From Cerrena zonata (lineage: Eukaryota > Basidiomycota > Agaricomycetes > Polyporales > Cerrenaceae): DNA of 50,788 nt. A program made the translations under genes and the position numbers. Position 1 is the first letter of the stretch; the number at the start of each line of letters is the position of its first letter. Below the pieces are notes generated by a model. It made no database searches. It worked only from the letters and a program-made list of their open reading frames with translations, and was not told the DNA's origin. The DNA is taken from the NCBI GenBank assembly GCA_038087015.1, contig JASBNA010000129.1:1-50788 (forward strand), given 5' to 3'. Positions 21,590 through 33,739 of the stretch are shown here, in pieces.

Positions 21590-22492
21590 CACTATTACCG
21601 GTCCTACTCAGGTCCTGAGTAGGCGCCAACACAGCCAACCCATACACGGCAGTTCTGGTATGTCCCCTGCCTGCATATGTCCCAATCCCCCCAAATCCCC
21701 CCAAATCCCCATCAAATCCCCATCATGACATATATTGCAGTGGGAATTCTTGGCAGTTTCCTTTTTGGTCATGGGGATTGATGGGGGTTCTCATTTTGGC
21801 AAGGGGATTGATGGGGATTATCTGGAGTTATCCCCTTACCATTTTGAATGCTGTGTCTCTATTCAAATCACTCCTGACTCACTTTTTTTTTTTCTCATCT
21901 GTCATCTGTCATCATTATTTGTCATACTTAGGGTTTTCTGGGATGAGTTAGGGTTGCGTATCCAGCCCCTCCTGTCATGTGCCTCTCCTGTCATGTGCCT
22001 CTCCTGTCATGTGCCCCTCCTGTCATGTGCCCCTTCTGTCATATGCCTCACTGTGTCTTCCCTCACTGTATCCCCTCACTATGTCCCCTCACTGTGTTTC
22101 TCACCATGTCTCCTCACCATATCCCCTCACTGTGTCCCCCTCTATTATATTCCCCCTCATTATATTTCCCACTATCATGTTTCCTTATATCATCACACCC
22201 ACTCTCACCATCATATTTCCCTCACTATTATTATTTTTTGTATCTATCTTTGCTTGCCCATTGGATGAGTTAGGGTTGCATATACCCCCTCACTCTATTC
22301 ATTATCTTTGCCATCTTTTTTGTAAGTCACATTATTACCCCCTTGTAGATAAGTTAGGGTACAATAAATTATCTCTATTAATGCTTCTACAGTTTGTTGG
22401 TCACTGTCTGCAATCAAATATTGTTTAGGGCAGCAAAATCTGCTATTAGATAGTTAGCAAGCAACAGATTCTATCAACAGAGGTAGAACTGC
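21589..22492. repeat. Block V, copy 1 (IR-C inner part)
   Basis: A 0.9-kb block inverted at 34763-35688. It contains the palindrome CCTACTCAGG-t-CCTGAGTAGG at 21603-21623, several ATCCCC/GGGGAT runs, a 16-bp minisatellite (CTCCTGTCATGTGCCT type, five units near 21966-22045), CCTCACTRTRTC repeats, and four TTAGGG-containing sites (near 21928, 21949, 22269 and 22352; the middle two share GATGAGTTAGGGTTGC). Its open frames are products of the repeats; no gene is called. Confidence 0.88.
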
Positions 22493-23202
22493 AGTATACA
22501 TTTTACAAAGTTCACTTGGTTGAGGAAATATTAGAACAGTTGAAGCCATTGTAATGGTCAAATTGAAGATTGAAGATTTGAGAAAAAAAATACAGACAAC
22601 TGAAACTTGTTATTTTGACATTGATGAGTGACATTGACAGAGAAATGACAAACCAATGAGAAGATACAAGGTATACAACACTCATAAACAAGTAGTCACA
22701 GTGAGAAATATACAGAGAACTTGCTTTGGTGCAGAAAAAGTAAAATTGAAACAGTGAGTATGTTTGATATTTTGATTGAATGGAAGAGTTGGAGACAGTA
22801 CAGACATTGTACAATGAGAAAAGTAGTGAGGTAACAGTAGATACACAGGTTGAAGAGAGAGAAAAGAAAGTAAGAGAGAAAAGTTACCATTTTAGGAAAA
22901 CAGTGAGTACGACATCTGTAGCGGTGTCAAAAAAAAAGATAAAATGAGGAGAGTTATTAGAATGAAGAGAGATGATGGGAGAGAAGTCACATGAGCTAGA
23001 AGGCGGTGCCCTAATTACCGGAGTAACGATAGACACTGGCGCGGCTTGAACCTAGGGCTCTGCCACGCCTCCATGCACGAATTAACGCGTTCAACCAACT
23101 GAGCTATGCACACTTGCTATATTTCAGTGGTACCTGCCCCATATACCCTTTCTTAGATAAGATAAGACACATCTGCCTTCCTCTCCTTATCTTTCCTCTG
23201 AT
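22493..23202 (-). repeat. Block T, copy 3
   Basis: Minus-strand copy of block T. Outward from unit U it runs into block V, unlike copies 1 and 2. Confidence 0.92.
23003..23113 (-). mobile_element. tRNA-derived SINE-like sequence, copy 3
   Basis: Same A box and B box as copy 2, on the minus strand, in block T. Confidence 0.7.
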
Positions 23203-23592
23203 ACTTTTCATCTTGGGTGATTATTTACACAGTTATTTGTTGATTTAATCATGCATATCTTTCCACACTGTTTGAAAAATTGTTCACGCTATTTGAACAA
23301 TTGTTCATGCTGTTCCATATGTATTGTACACAAGTTATAAGGGGAGGCATATGCGGCAACCAAAAGACGATACGAGGAGTACATAGTTGGCAAGAAAAAA
23401 AACAACGCCCAAGTGTCTGCAGGTCAAAAAAGAAATCGACATCAACTCAGCTAAGTCAGTGTCTAGGCAAGAAAGTGTCTACAAAAACAAATCAAAGTCT
23501 GCAAAAACTGAACCAAATCAAAGTCTGCGCAAGAAATCGTTTACAAAAACAAGTCCACGTGCATAGTCCTACGAGTAAAATTCGACCCCCAC
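23203..23592. other. Non-coding margin of unit U, copy 2
   Basis: Mirror of 18673-19063, the 3' side of the 876-aa gene. No gene seen. Confidence 0.55.
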
Positions 23593-26276
23593 CTAGTCGA
23601 CTTCCAATGCCCTCATCAGCTTTGCAGTTTCCGGCTTATGCCACCGGAGACTCGTTCGCCATTCACTAGACCTTAGTGGCTGCACACCCCCTGTGAGAAT
23701 CTTCAACAGGTGTTTCTGGAACCAGGTTTCACATTCCCTGGTCCAGTAACCTGTATTGAGGCCACAGGTTGACCATACGGTGGGCAACGGCCACCAAGAT
23801 CGCAGCATGGTCTGGTTTTTGATGTCTAAAATACAATGTTAGCAATGTAAATAGAAAATGAGAGTGCTGTGGACTCACCGGTTTGGTCTGTATAGACTCC
23901 GCAGATGACATCGATCTCGTCGTCGGTGAGGATATTCTCCATAAACCTTCCAACTGGCAGCTGAAATGAGAAAGGGTTGGAAATATGCTCATTGAGTCCG
24001 CCTGCGACTGAGCTGGGAGGTTGAGCTCCGACCTCAAATGACTCCAAAGCAAGGCGCCAGATAATTCCACCTTGACGAAGAGCAGTCTTGGCCAGGGGAA
24101 GATGTCTAAACAAATTGAGCCTCTGGTTGATGTAGGCCAGGTAGTCGCTCGCTGAGTAGACGAAGTTGGCGGGTCGCATTGTTGTCGAAAGAGGCAGGAT
24201 AATGGGAATACGACGAGGGACCTTCTGGTCAGACCAGACAAGCATGAATGGGATACCGCGTCTCGTCATTTCCTTGCCGATCTCCTCAAGCGATGGCCCC
24301 CATTGCTCCCTAAATACCTGTTTGTAGGTGATGACGGAGTTGACGCCAATGTAGGGTTCGCCGTTCCGGTATTCGTGGGGAAAAATAAACCAGATCTTGC
24401 GGTCGGTGTCACCATCTCTGCGAACAGGCTGGCCTCTTGTTATTGGAGGCTTCGGGATGACTTGGACAGGATTGGGTGGCACAAAGAGACCCCGATTCAC
24501 CTTCCTGACAAATACCTTGGTGGAAAATAGAATATCGGACAGCTTGGGGGTGACGATGTCGATATTTGTATTGTTCGAGCACAAGATGTATGCAAATGCG
24601 CATACAACTTTGCTGAACTCAGCTGTCAGAGTCACCATCTCATCTTCTGACCGCTCAACAAAGGGGGTCAGGGCATCCTTGAGAGTGTAAGTCAAAGGAG
24701 CCTGCTCGTGGGGTTCAAGAGAAACAAACTGTTGAAGCCCGTATCGCCCTTGAAGAGTGGTTTGCAGGTTGGGGAGGTTATGAATAGTCCACGCGAGTTG
24801 GAATTGGTTGTCGATGAGGACACCTTCAGCAGCTGGCTGAGTAAAGGTGAGTGCATTGTCAGGTGCGAGGCCTTCGGGGGGGTTGTAGTGGCCGATATCA
24901 AAAGCAGGACCCAAAGGTTGCATGCCATGATAGGTCTCGTCTTCCTCGTCGTCGTCGTCATCGTAAGCATTGAGCCCTGCAAGCGGCACCGCAGTGGGAT
25001 CCAAGTCCTTGCAGAGATCGAAGCAGTCATCCCAAGCATTGTAGATGACTTGGCCGCCTGCAAAGCTATTAAAGACGTCGTCGGCGTCGGCCTCATGGAT
25101 AATGGTGCGGAAATGATAGGGGGGGTAAGGGACCGGTTGCCACTCGTAGACGTTTGACCTGAGTCGGAGCCATGTACCGAGATTTGAAGTGTGCGATTGA
25201 GTTCTATTCTGTCTCCTCTGGAGAGCAGAAGGTGGTTCATCCCGAGCCATTTTCTCCTGTGAGTCATGGCGCCGTTGGAGAAATTCGTGAATGGTTTCTG
25301 AGGGTTGCTGCTTGGAGAGTGCGTCAAACTTGACGTCGCAGATGTCGTTGAATTGGACATATTTCTTGGTCACCTGCAGCCTTTGGATATCGCTAGGCCT
25401 TGGGAGGAGGATGTTCGCCAGTTGGTATGGATGACGTTTGAACATGTTTTCTGTATGGTAAAAGTACCAGATAGGTACATTAGCGAACTCGAACATGTAG
25501 GACATGTTCCCAGCACAGAATGACCATTCGATGGCCATGTCGATAATCATCCCTTGGCGAACTGTAGTTCCTGAGAAGTCGGTAAAAAAGGGCGAGCGTC
25601 GCAAGGCGTCGACTAAGTAGCGGGGAATATTGTAATCGGCAAGGGCCTTGATCCAGTTCTGGGTGTCGGGGTTGGGTTTATTGTGGTCGATTTTAGCGAG
25701 AAACATGGTAACCCAGCATGCCATCGCTAAGAATTCACGCCGAGCTGCAAATATTCTGCCAGCAGCATCTCCTCTTGTTTCTGCGGGCTCCTGATATCCG
25801 ATGTGGTTTGGTCTTCTAGGCGGCTTGCAAAGCAGGGGCATCCATTGCTCCCTGCCACGCTTGAGGGCCATGTACAGGTGGTGTAGATGGTTCTCGAGCT
25901 CTGTCCACTGTTTAACGTATGATTCCTGAAGGCGATATCCGCCTGGGACTTTCTCGATAATGGGCTGATATTGCCCCCTTGATCCGATCCTGAACGCGTC
26001 ACTGAGGCAGTGGAGGATAGGATCCGCATTCAGGTTTAGATTGCGGGGGAGGAATGAAAGATAAAAATAATCGTCCCGGCCCCACCAGATAGGCAAGAAG
26101 AAATGGTATCCGGGGTTGACGTCCGGAATATACGACCGCAAAGCGTGATGCATAGACCAGTCCTCTCGAACATGGCTGTAGTTGTCGCTGTTGAATGGGT
26201 ATGGACAGGGGGCATTCCACCTTGTCACCTGGAGGCCTAATTCGGTAAGGAAATGCTGACGTTGTAAGTTAGCCAT
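23593..26276 (-). CDS. 876-aa protein of unknown family, unit U copy 2
   Basis: Exons 26276-23879 and 23825-23593, mirror of 15989-18672 with coordinate sums of 42,265. The protein has the same acidic run, the IWRLALESF motif and the Trp-rich C terminus. I saw no residue difference from copy 1 across the first exon, in contrast with the dioxygenase-like gene, which has three. Confidence 0.82.
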
Positions 26277-29200
26277 TGCGACGTCTGTAAAATTAGAATA
26301 TTAGAGGTGGGAGGTGTAAATTTTAGCAACGTAGGACATACTTGGAGAGTTGCCGAGGGGTGAGGGGGAGGGGTGGGCAGAGTTTACGCAGGCACGAGAT
26401 ATGGAGTCTATTGAATAATTGATAAAGTGAGAATAAAGAAAGGGAAATGAAAAAAAGAAATACGTACGGAGCTTTGCTTTAAAGACGGCGAGGAGAACTG
26501 AGAACGACCTGGAGAATGAGCAAGGCTAAGTGAGATTAAAGAAAGAAAAAAGAAAAAAGAAAAAAGAAAGAACATACGGATGTTTGTTTCGGCGACGGCG
26601 GGGGCGACCGAATACGACAATGGAAGGCGACCGAGGTAACGGGTCCAACGACCAGCTTGAGGAAAGGAAACTGACAATGATAGGGCAAGGAATGTCCTCA
26701 GGCTATCAATGCCAGCGACCGGGGAATACGAGAAGACAACCGGGGACGAGGAGGAGAAAACGACGAGGGATGACCGAGAGGAAACGACCGAGGTAACGGG
26801 TCCGACGACTAGCTTGAGGAAAGGAAACTGACAATGATAGGGCAAGGAATGTCCTCAGGCTATCAATGCCAGCGACCGGGGAATACGAGGAGAAAACGCG
26901 AGGGGAGGAGGAGAAAACGACGAGGGATGACTGAGAGGAAACGACCGAGGTAACGGGTCCGACGACCAGCTTGAGGATAGGAAACTGACAATGATAGGGC
27001 AAGGAATGTCCTCAGGCTATCAATGCCAGCGACCGGGGAATACGAGGAGAAAACGCGAGGGGAGGCGGCCGAGAGAGAAGACGAGGTGAGAGGTGAGAAG
27101 ACGAGGGTAGCGGTGAAATGGCGGCGGCGGCGAAATCGAGGAAGTCAGCGGCGAAATCGAGGAGAAAAATAACGGAAGGAAGATCCTTCAGTTACCAGGG
27201 GGGCAGTGGAAGAGATGATAACAGAAGGAAGATCCTTCGGTTACCGGTGGAGGTGGAGGTGGTGGTGGTGGTGGATGGAAAGAAAGAGCAAGATGGATGC
27301 AAGCGCGAGCCTGGTCCGAGTCCCCGATCACGATCGTGATCGACGTCAAAACGCAAATCCCGGGCCGGTCCGAGGAACGCAAATCTCGGAATCTTCCGAG
27401 AAGCGCAAATCTCGGAACATTCCGAGATCTGAATCGCGTTTTGATCCTTCGATCGAGGACTTAACGCTTTCTTCTTTCTCTCCACCACCACCACCACCGT
27501 CCGTTGCCCGAGGTTCTACCTCGTGCAATGGGTCGATGGTCTCTGTAGTCGGTGTTCCTAACGCTGCCTATACTGCTCGCCGTCGTTGGACTTGCTCTTC
27601 TCGCCGTCGGTGGACTCATTCTTGCTCTCGTTCTCGCTCCTCTCGTTCTCGGTGGACTCGGTGTAGTCGGCGTTTCTAACGCTGCCTATTCTTCTTGTTC
27701 TTCTCGATCTCTCTCTCGCTCGACTCTCTCGTTTCTCTCTCTCGTCCCTCTCGTCCCTCTCGTTTCTCTCTCTCGTCCCTCTCGTCCCTCTCGTTTCTCT
27801 CTCTCGTCCCTCTCGTCCCTCTCGTTTCTCCCTCTCGCTCCTCTCGTTCTCGGTGGACTCGGTGTAGTCGGCGTTTCTAACGCTGCCTATTCTTCTTGTT
27901 CTTCTCGATCTCTCTCTCTCTCGTCCCTCTCGTTTCTCCCTCTCGTCCCTCTCGTTTCTCTCTCTCGCTCCTCTCGTTCTCGGTGGACTCGGTGTAGTCG
28001 GCGTTTCTAACGCTGCCTATTCTTCTTGTTCTTCTCGATCTCTCTCTCGCTCGACTCTCTCGCTCGACTCTCTCGTTTCTCTCTCTCGTCCCTCTCGTTC
28101 CTCTCGCTCGTCCCTCTCATTCCTCTCTCGTCCCTCTCGTTCTCGGTGGACTCGACGTAGTCGGTGTTTATAACACCTGCTATTATTCTCATTTCTCTCG
28201 TCCTCAATCTTCTCGATCTCGGTGGACTCGACATAGTCGGCATTTCTAACGCCTGCTATTCATCTTGCACTTGTTTGAATGTCCCTCGTTTGACTCTCTC
28301 GTTCCTCTCATTCCTCTCAATCTCTCCCTCGTTCGACATTCTCTCGCTCAACTTGACGTAGTAGGCGTTTCTAATGCCTGCTATTCTTCTTGCGGTCATT
28401 TGAATGTCCCTTGTCTCATTCCTCTCAATCTCCCACCCATTCTCATTCTCGTTTCTTCTTGTAGTCGGCGTTTCTAACGCCTGCTATTCGTCTTGTACTT
28501 ATTTGACTCTCCCTCGTTTGACTCTCCCTCGTTCTCGTTCCTCTCTATCTCTCCTTCGTTCTCGTTCCTCTCGATCTCGGTGGACTCGACATAGTCGGCG
28601 TTTCTAACGCCTACTATTCTACTCGATCTCGTTCAACTCTCTCTCATTCTCGCTCCTCTCGATCTCTCCCTGGTTTGACTTTCCCTCGCTCAACCTCAGT
28701 AGTAGGTGTTTCTAACACCTACTATTCTGCTCAATCTCATTCAATTTCATCTCACTGGACTCCGTTGTTGAGTGGTTTCCTGTAGTAGGCGTTTCTAACG
28801 CCTACTATTCTCCTCAATTCGGCTCAAGAGAACACCATGAGTTGACTAAACGCGATCAAACGCGTCGATCAAACGCGTCGATCAAACGCGTCCCGGAACT
28901 CGGAGTTGCCACGTATCGTTGCTTGAGGTCCTACCTCGCGTAATGCTGACATAAGGACGCTGGTTCAAAAAGAGAGGAGCATTGCTTCTCTCTTCCCTAC
29001 ATCCCTCTGTAGTTGACGTTTCTAACGTCCGCTATATTTGTGGGGTTCTCTGTGTAGCTAGCGTTTCTAACGCTTACTATTCTGCCATCGTCGATAACTC
29101 TCGCATCCAAGGCCGTATCCGTCGTTCTCAAGACCGTTACCGTCGTTCTCGAGACCGTATCCGTCGTTCTCAAGGCCATCCGCGTTGTTTGCCCTCCCCA

Positions 29201-29285
29201 ATAGTCAGCGTTCCTAACGCTAACTACTGTTCGTCACCCTCCGTCTTCAACACCTCGTTATTCCTTTCATCAACGCGTCTATCCA
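26277..29285. promoter_or_regulatory. Palindrome-rich divergent promoter region of unit U, copy 2
   Basis: Mirror of 13260-15988 and about 280 bp longer. The right part (27680-28140) is a CT-rich minisatellite of roughly 20-bp units (CTCTCGTCCCTCTCGTTT type) that accounts for most of the extra length. No gene is convincing within it. Confidence 0.7.
27541..29220. repeat. Array of dispersed covarying palindromes, copy 2
   Basis: About 14 units of GGYGTT-nnn-AACRCC type lie near 27546, 27668, 27868, 27995, 28163, 28238, 28350, 28465, 28594, 28706, 28788, 29013, 29060 and 29206. The usual flank is GTAGTMGG before and GCCTRCTATTC or GCTGCCTATTC after. The unit near 28706 (GGTGTTtctAACACC) and the one near 28163 (GGTGTTtatAACACC) carry the paired T/A change in different sequence contexts. 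Confidence 0.88.
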
Positions 29286-30914
29286 ATGGGTACATGTCCA
29301 GAAACAAAGAGAAAGAGAATGGAACAGCGGCAGCGAGAGGCTATCTTAGCTAGATTAAGAGCACGACGATTACATCTTGCACCTGGTACGTGTCGTTTAT
29401 CTATCTTTGTATTTTATGTTCTTCGTGTATTGGTGGGGCGTGGTGTTTCGGTACGGCCCGTGGTCTCTTGACCACCACTGCATTTATCGCGGCGTTTGTC
29501 AGCGGACTTGCAATAGTGGTGGCTCAAGGGGCTCAGCAGCTATCATTACTACTATTCTCTAACTCACATAATGTCGACTCGCCATTTTTTTTTTTGGATT
29601 ATCTCTATAATATCGGATTGCAGCTAATGGTTGGTTTCTTCTTCTTTTCAGTCCCTATTCCCCACGAAAGGCCTCAATACCTAAGAGACCCTGAAGACAT
29701 GAGTTTGAATCCGAGAAAATATGGTCAAACGAGAGGTACGTTAAATTAATTTTATTACGATATTCCTACCGATCTTAGTTTATGTTCTTTTAGAGAAAAA
29801 GGGGAAGAAGAGAACACGATCGGCAGCGAAACAATTAGAACGCCAGGAGAAATGGCAAGAGAAACTAGCCAAGAAGGGGCTCACTCTGCAGGATGCTCTC
29901 GACTTCAACACAGGTATGTACTCGCCTGATATTATTTAATGCTGGGTAACTAAAGTGATTCTGTTTTTTTTATTTTGGTAGTCATCCATCACATTCAGCA
30001 CGACGCCCACTTGTACCTGACGCGGCCAGGCAGGGACCAGGATACAGGGGCAGTTCTGACGGAGTGCCGGTTCCCGAATCTGGGGGTAACTGAGCTTCCA
30101 TGTGCGCCCGACACAGGACGGTTTCTGGTCCCCATGCCTAGCAATGTACATGGGCTGCCTGAGTACATTGTCACCAGGCATGACAATGTCATCAACGCAG
30201 ACATGCGGAGGATCCTGAAGGCGTCGTTCAAGGATTTTATGGATACTAAACCCACCGCTGGAGGAAACCCTACACGCGAAGTCGCCCGCTCAGACACCAA
30301 GGTGTTCCCCACCTTTCATGTGGGCGGATGGTCCAAATACAGCAAAGATATATTCCTTACCGGGGACTCTAAGAATCAAGACGCAGAGTCGACCAAGGCC
30401 CTCCACTCTCTCATGGGTACCTTAGGGAAACTGGTCATTCCCAAGGTAGAAAAAACCTTACGCTCCTTGCTGCCATCTCACTTTGAGACCACAGACAGGT
30501 ATGTGCTCCTTATTTGTATGTTTCTGATAGGTTAACTAATTTTATTCCAGCGTCAGGAAACTGATCCAAGAAAAGTACCCCCAGATTTATGAAGCTGGCG
30601 ATGGGGTGTTTGACTTCCATGGGCTGGGGAATGCTCTTGCATTCTGTTCTGGTTACTCAGACGGCATGCATATCGACTTAGGGGACTCGAAGGAAACCGT
30701 CGCCGTCATTCTGGCTGCTGGAGAGGCCGTAGTTCATTTTTGTATCCCCCAGCTTGATCTTAAAATCCCTCTATACCCTGGACAGTGCCTGACGGTGTCT
30801 GCCCGCCTCCTCTCTCACTACGCCTACCTTTTTGAAGGCACAGGGGAGAGGCTTCTTTTCAATTTCTTCACCGACGAGGGTTCTGTGGCCAAGGCAAAAC
30901 GCCATGCCTGCTAG
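29286..30914 (+). CDS. Predicted 2-oxoglutarate/Fe(II) dioxygenase, probably TET/JBP-like, unit U copy 2
   Basis: Exons 29286-29385, 29652-29735, 29794-29913, 29982-30498 and 30551-30914 total 1,185 nt (394 aa plus stop), with all phases consistent. The N terminus is highly basic. The middle contains a conserved-looking region (HDAHLYLTRPGRDQDTG, and later TFHVGGWSKYSKD). The active-site signature is H314-x-D316, H363 and R374, with beta-rich segments (AVVHFCIPQLDLKIPLYPG) between. This length fits a compact basidiomycete TET/JBP protein. If active it would oxidise 5-methylcytosine or thymine in DNA; that is inference from motif and context. Copy 2 has HHIQHD where copy 1 has HRIQHD. Confidence 0.66.
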
Positions 30915-31362
30915 TTAGTTTTCTTTTTTTTTTTATCTCTTTATACATTTCTTGTATGGCTCCAGTAGTTTACGCTTCAATAAAATTAATGTGAGTTTCA
31001 CTGAAAAAAAAGAGGGCGGGGATCTAAGTACCGGAGTACTGATGATCCCTGATCAATATGGTGCCTTTGAGTGATTGAACCCGGCCGGTATTCGAACCTC
31101 GCGCCCCAAGACTGACCTCCATACACATGAAGTGCTCAACCCATTAGACCACGTACACTTGCCTCACCTTGTGCGCCTTAAGATGATATCCGGTTAGCTC
31201 CGCTGATCCCCGTCTTAGCAACGTGGGGCCACTCTAGGCCATATTCCTTAGTCCATAAGTGCTAGTACGCCGTCCCGGTCTTCCTCCCTCTTTCTCTCTC
31301 TCTTTCTCTCTCTCTTCTCTCTCTTGTGGATATCCTCTTTTTCTACTGACAACTCTGACAAG
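30915..31362. other. Intergenic region between the dioxygenase-like and coiled-coil genes, copy 2
   Basis: Mirror of 11182-11629. It contains the second tRNA-like sequence on the minus strand and a CT-rich microsatellite just upstream of the next gene. Confidence 0.6.
31004..31161 (-). mobile_element. Second tRNA-derived SINE-like sequence, copy 2
   Basis: Reverse complement of 11383-11540, with the same A-box, B-box, ACTCCGGTA tail motif and T-run. Confidence 0.65.
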
Positions 31363-33739
31363 ATGGCCAGCAATGACGCGTCTGGTTCCCAGGTAAGTCA
31401 CACAATTTCCTTCCAACACGTGTTTATTCTGATGGATCCCAACATCGATTGGAAGTCCGCAGCGCCTGAGGGTGCTTCCAATGTGAGTTACACATTTAGA
31501 CTTTAAGCTTCAAGTTTCCCATACTGACATCTTTCACATAGCTTACCTCCCCTCTAGTCAAGACTGGTGTACGTGTCTCTCTTTGCTGACTGGTGACAAC
31601 TGGCGTGTCTCACGCCCGTTGCTGCCATGTCAAGCTTCTAGGGATCCTTGCTGATCCCTTGACTTAGCCTCCTCGTAGTTTCAAAGGTACCGGTCCTCCC
31701 AAGGTCACTGGTCCTCCCAAGGGTACTGGCCCTCCCAAGAGGACTCCTTCTGGCCCTGCTGTAAATATAACTCGTATCTTCTCCTTGCTAACTACGTACC
31801 TATATTTATCTTGTAGACTAATGTATCCGACAATCTCGCCAAAGTTATTTCTCAAGTTCACGATGGCGTTCGCGTACTTAGGGTCAGTTTTTGATCTATA
31901 TTGAATGTTTTATGTATTTATTATCTACTTAGACTGCTGAAAAGAGAAAGGCGGGCGATCCCAGCCAAGGACGTGAACAGGAGAAGAGGCAGCGCGTTGA
32001 GCCATCTTCACGCGAGATCAGACGTCCTCAATGCCCTCCTGTGGTTCTATTAACTTCACGTCACAGACACTCTGCTCACCCTGCTCCTCCTTCATCGCCT
32101 AGTGCACGTCCAGCACCTCCGACTACCACAAACCCAACACCAGACGCAGCTCCTTCTGGTTCAGGACGTGCCCAGGAGCCCACTGACTTTCAACGCGGGC
32201 TTGCAGCATACAAAGGAAGTGTCTCAAGTGCTATTAAGCATGATCTCCTACCTCAGGAGCTGCAAGATAAGATTGCGGATGTCGTGTCCAGTAGATCACT
32301 CAACTTCAAGAAGCCTCGCATTAATGTATGTAACTTAGTTATTTAACATATTTCTTAATATACTGAAATATATGATATATGATTTCTAGGATGTAAAAAA
32401 GCTAGAAGAAAGGGCTCAGTTTCACAAGGACACGCTCAAAGGGCTCCAGGAAGGGAAGTCGGGTAAAGAGCTTCATCTGGCACCCAAGAAAAACAGGAAT
32501 CGGGAGCCCAAGGAGCTGCTTGCTGCCAAACAAGCCATTGATCAAGGCAAGAATATGATCACGTATGCGAAGGCTCCTGAGGAGGCGGGGGAGGGGTGGC
32601 GGGTTCCATGTGGCGCCAGCATCTCTAGCTGTGTTCGAGGTATGTCAATTTGCTCATCGACATCTCCTAGCATTATATTAATATTTATTTAGGCGGGTAT
32701 GTAAAGGCGGGTGAGCTGGTATTGGTGAGGGAGAAGTCTGGCAATGCATTGCCTGGGGTATGTGCTATCTGGCCCTATCATTACACCCTTCTAATGTATC
32801 CCTGTCACTGTAGAGTAGCACTCAGCATCGCCAGTGGTCGGGAGGTCAAATCCTGACTCACTGGGATTGTACTACAATGAACCAGCGAGTTCGCATGCGC
32901 AAGGGTAATCGCCGTGCCTTTGACAGCACCACAGTCGCTCTGGCCAAGGACGCTCAGCATCTGAAGGGTGCCCTCCTCAATGACATCAAGTCTGCCAAGT
33001 TTACTGAGACCACGCGCCTTCACGTCGTCAAGAAAGGCAGTGTGGAATTGAAGAATATGATTGCTGAACATGCGATGCTCAAGAACCAGAGGAAGGAGCG
33101 CAGACAGGCGGTCAAGAGAAAGGCACGTGAAGAAAGAACTCGGTCAAGCAAGGCTCGGTTGGAAGGCAAGTCAATTACCTGAATATTCAATATAGCATTT
33201 ACAAGATGTGTTTTGTCTATTACAGCATGGCGAACAGAGAAGAGGAGGGAACTCCGCAAGAAAAAAATTGAGGACCGCAGCGATGAGGATGAAGAAGACG
33301 ACTCGATCTCCTCTGAGGAGGATCTTGTTCCCACTCAGCGCGAGCACAGGAAAGAGGCAGAGAAAGAGGACGATCTGGATGAATGCATTAAAATACTCAC
33401 CAGTAATTCTCTTAAGGAACATGAAGATACCATGGATGTCGACAAGGAGCGCGAGTTGCCTGATGATCATATGGAGATCAACAAGGGAGTGGCATCTCCA
33501 AATCCAGCTGGTACAAATAACATGGAGGTCCAGCCTCAGGCCTCTTCATCGGGTATGCAGGCAACTGCACCAGGTATGTATTCATAGTCTAACTTGCTTT
33601 ATTTTTCTCAGTCTGACTTGTATTTTATTTAGCTGCTTCTGTAAATTCGGGTACCAATCAAAGTTCTCTTGCCGCCTTTGTCCAGCAGACTTTGGACAAT
33701 ATGAATGTGGAGTCTGAACAGGCAGCTGCCACAAACTAA
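31363..33739 (+). CDS. Basic/acidic coiled-coil-type protein of unit U, copy 2, 585 aa
   Basis: Eleven exons with fully consistent phases: 31363-31392, 31456-31482, 31542-31568, 31668-31760, 31817-31882, 31933-32325, 32390-32639, 32693-32757, 32814-33165, 33226-33573 and 33633-33739 (1,758 nt). Intron 9 starts with GCAAGT, a canonical GC-AG donor; using it keeps the acidic frame (DRSDEDEEDDSISSEED) open, while a GT donor a few bases on leads into a less natural frame. Three early exons are only 27-30 nt. The protein has TGPPK repeats, a Pro/Ser-rich region, a Lys/Arg-rich helix and an acidic tail. Function unknown; it is probably nuclear. Confidence 0.74.

Noticed and set aside
21735..22428. 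Open frames of 98-177 aa in block V
   Set aside because: They are made mostly of the minisatellite and CCTCACTRTRTC repeats, stay open in several frames at once, and show no domain.
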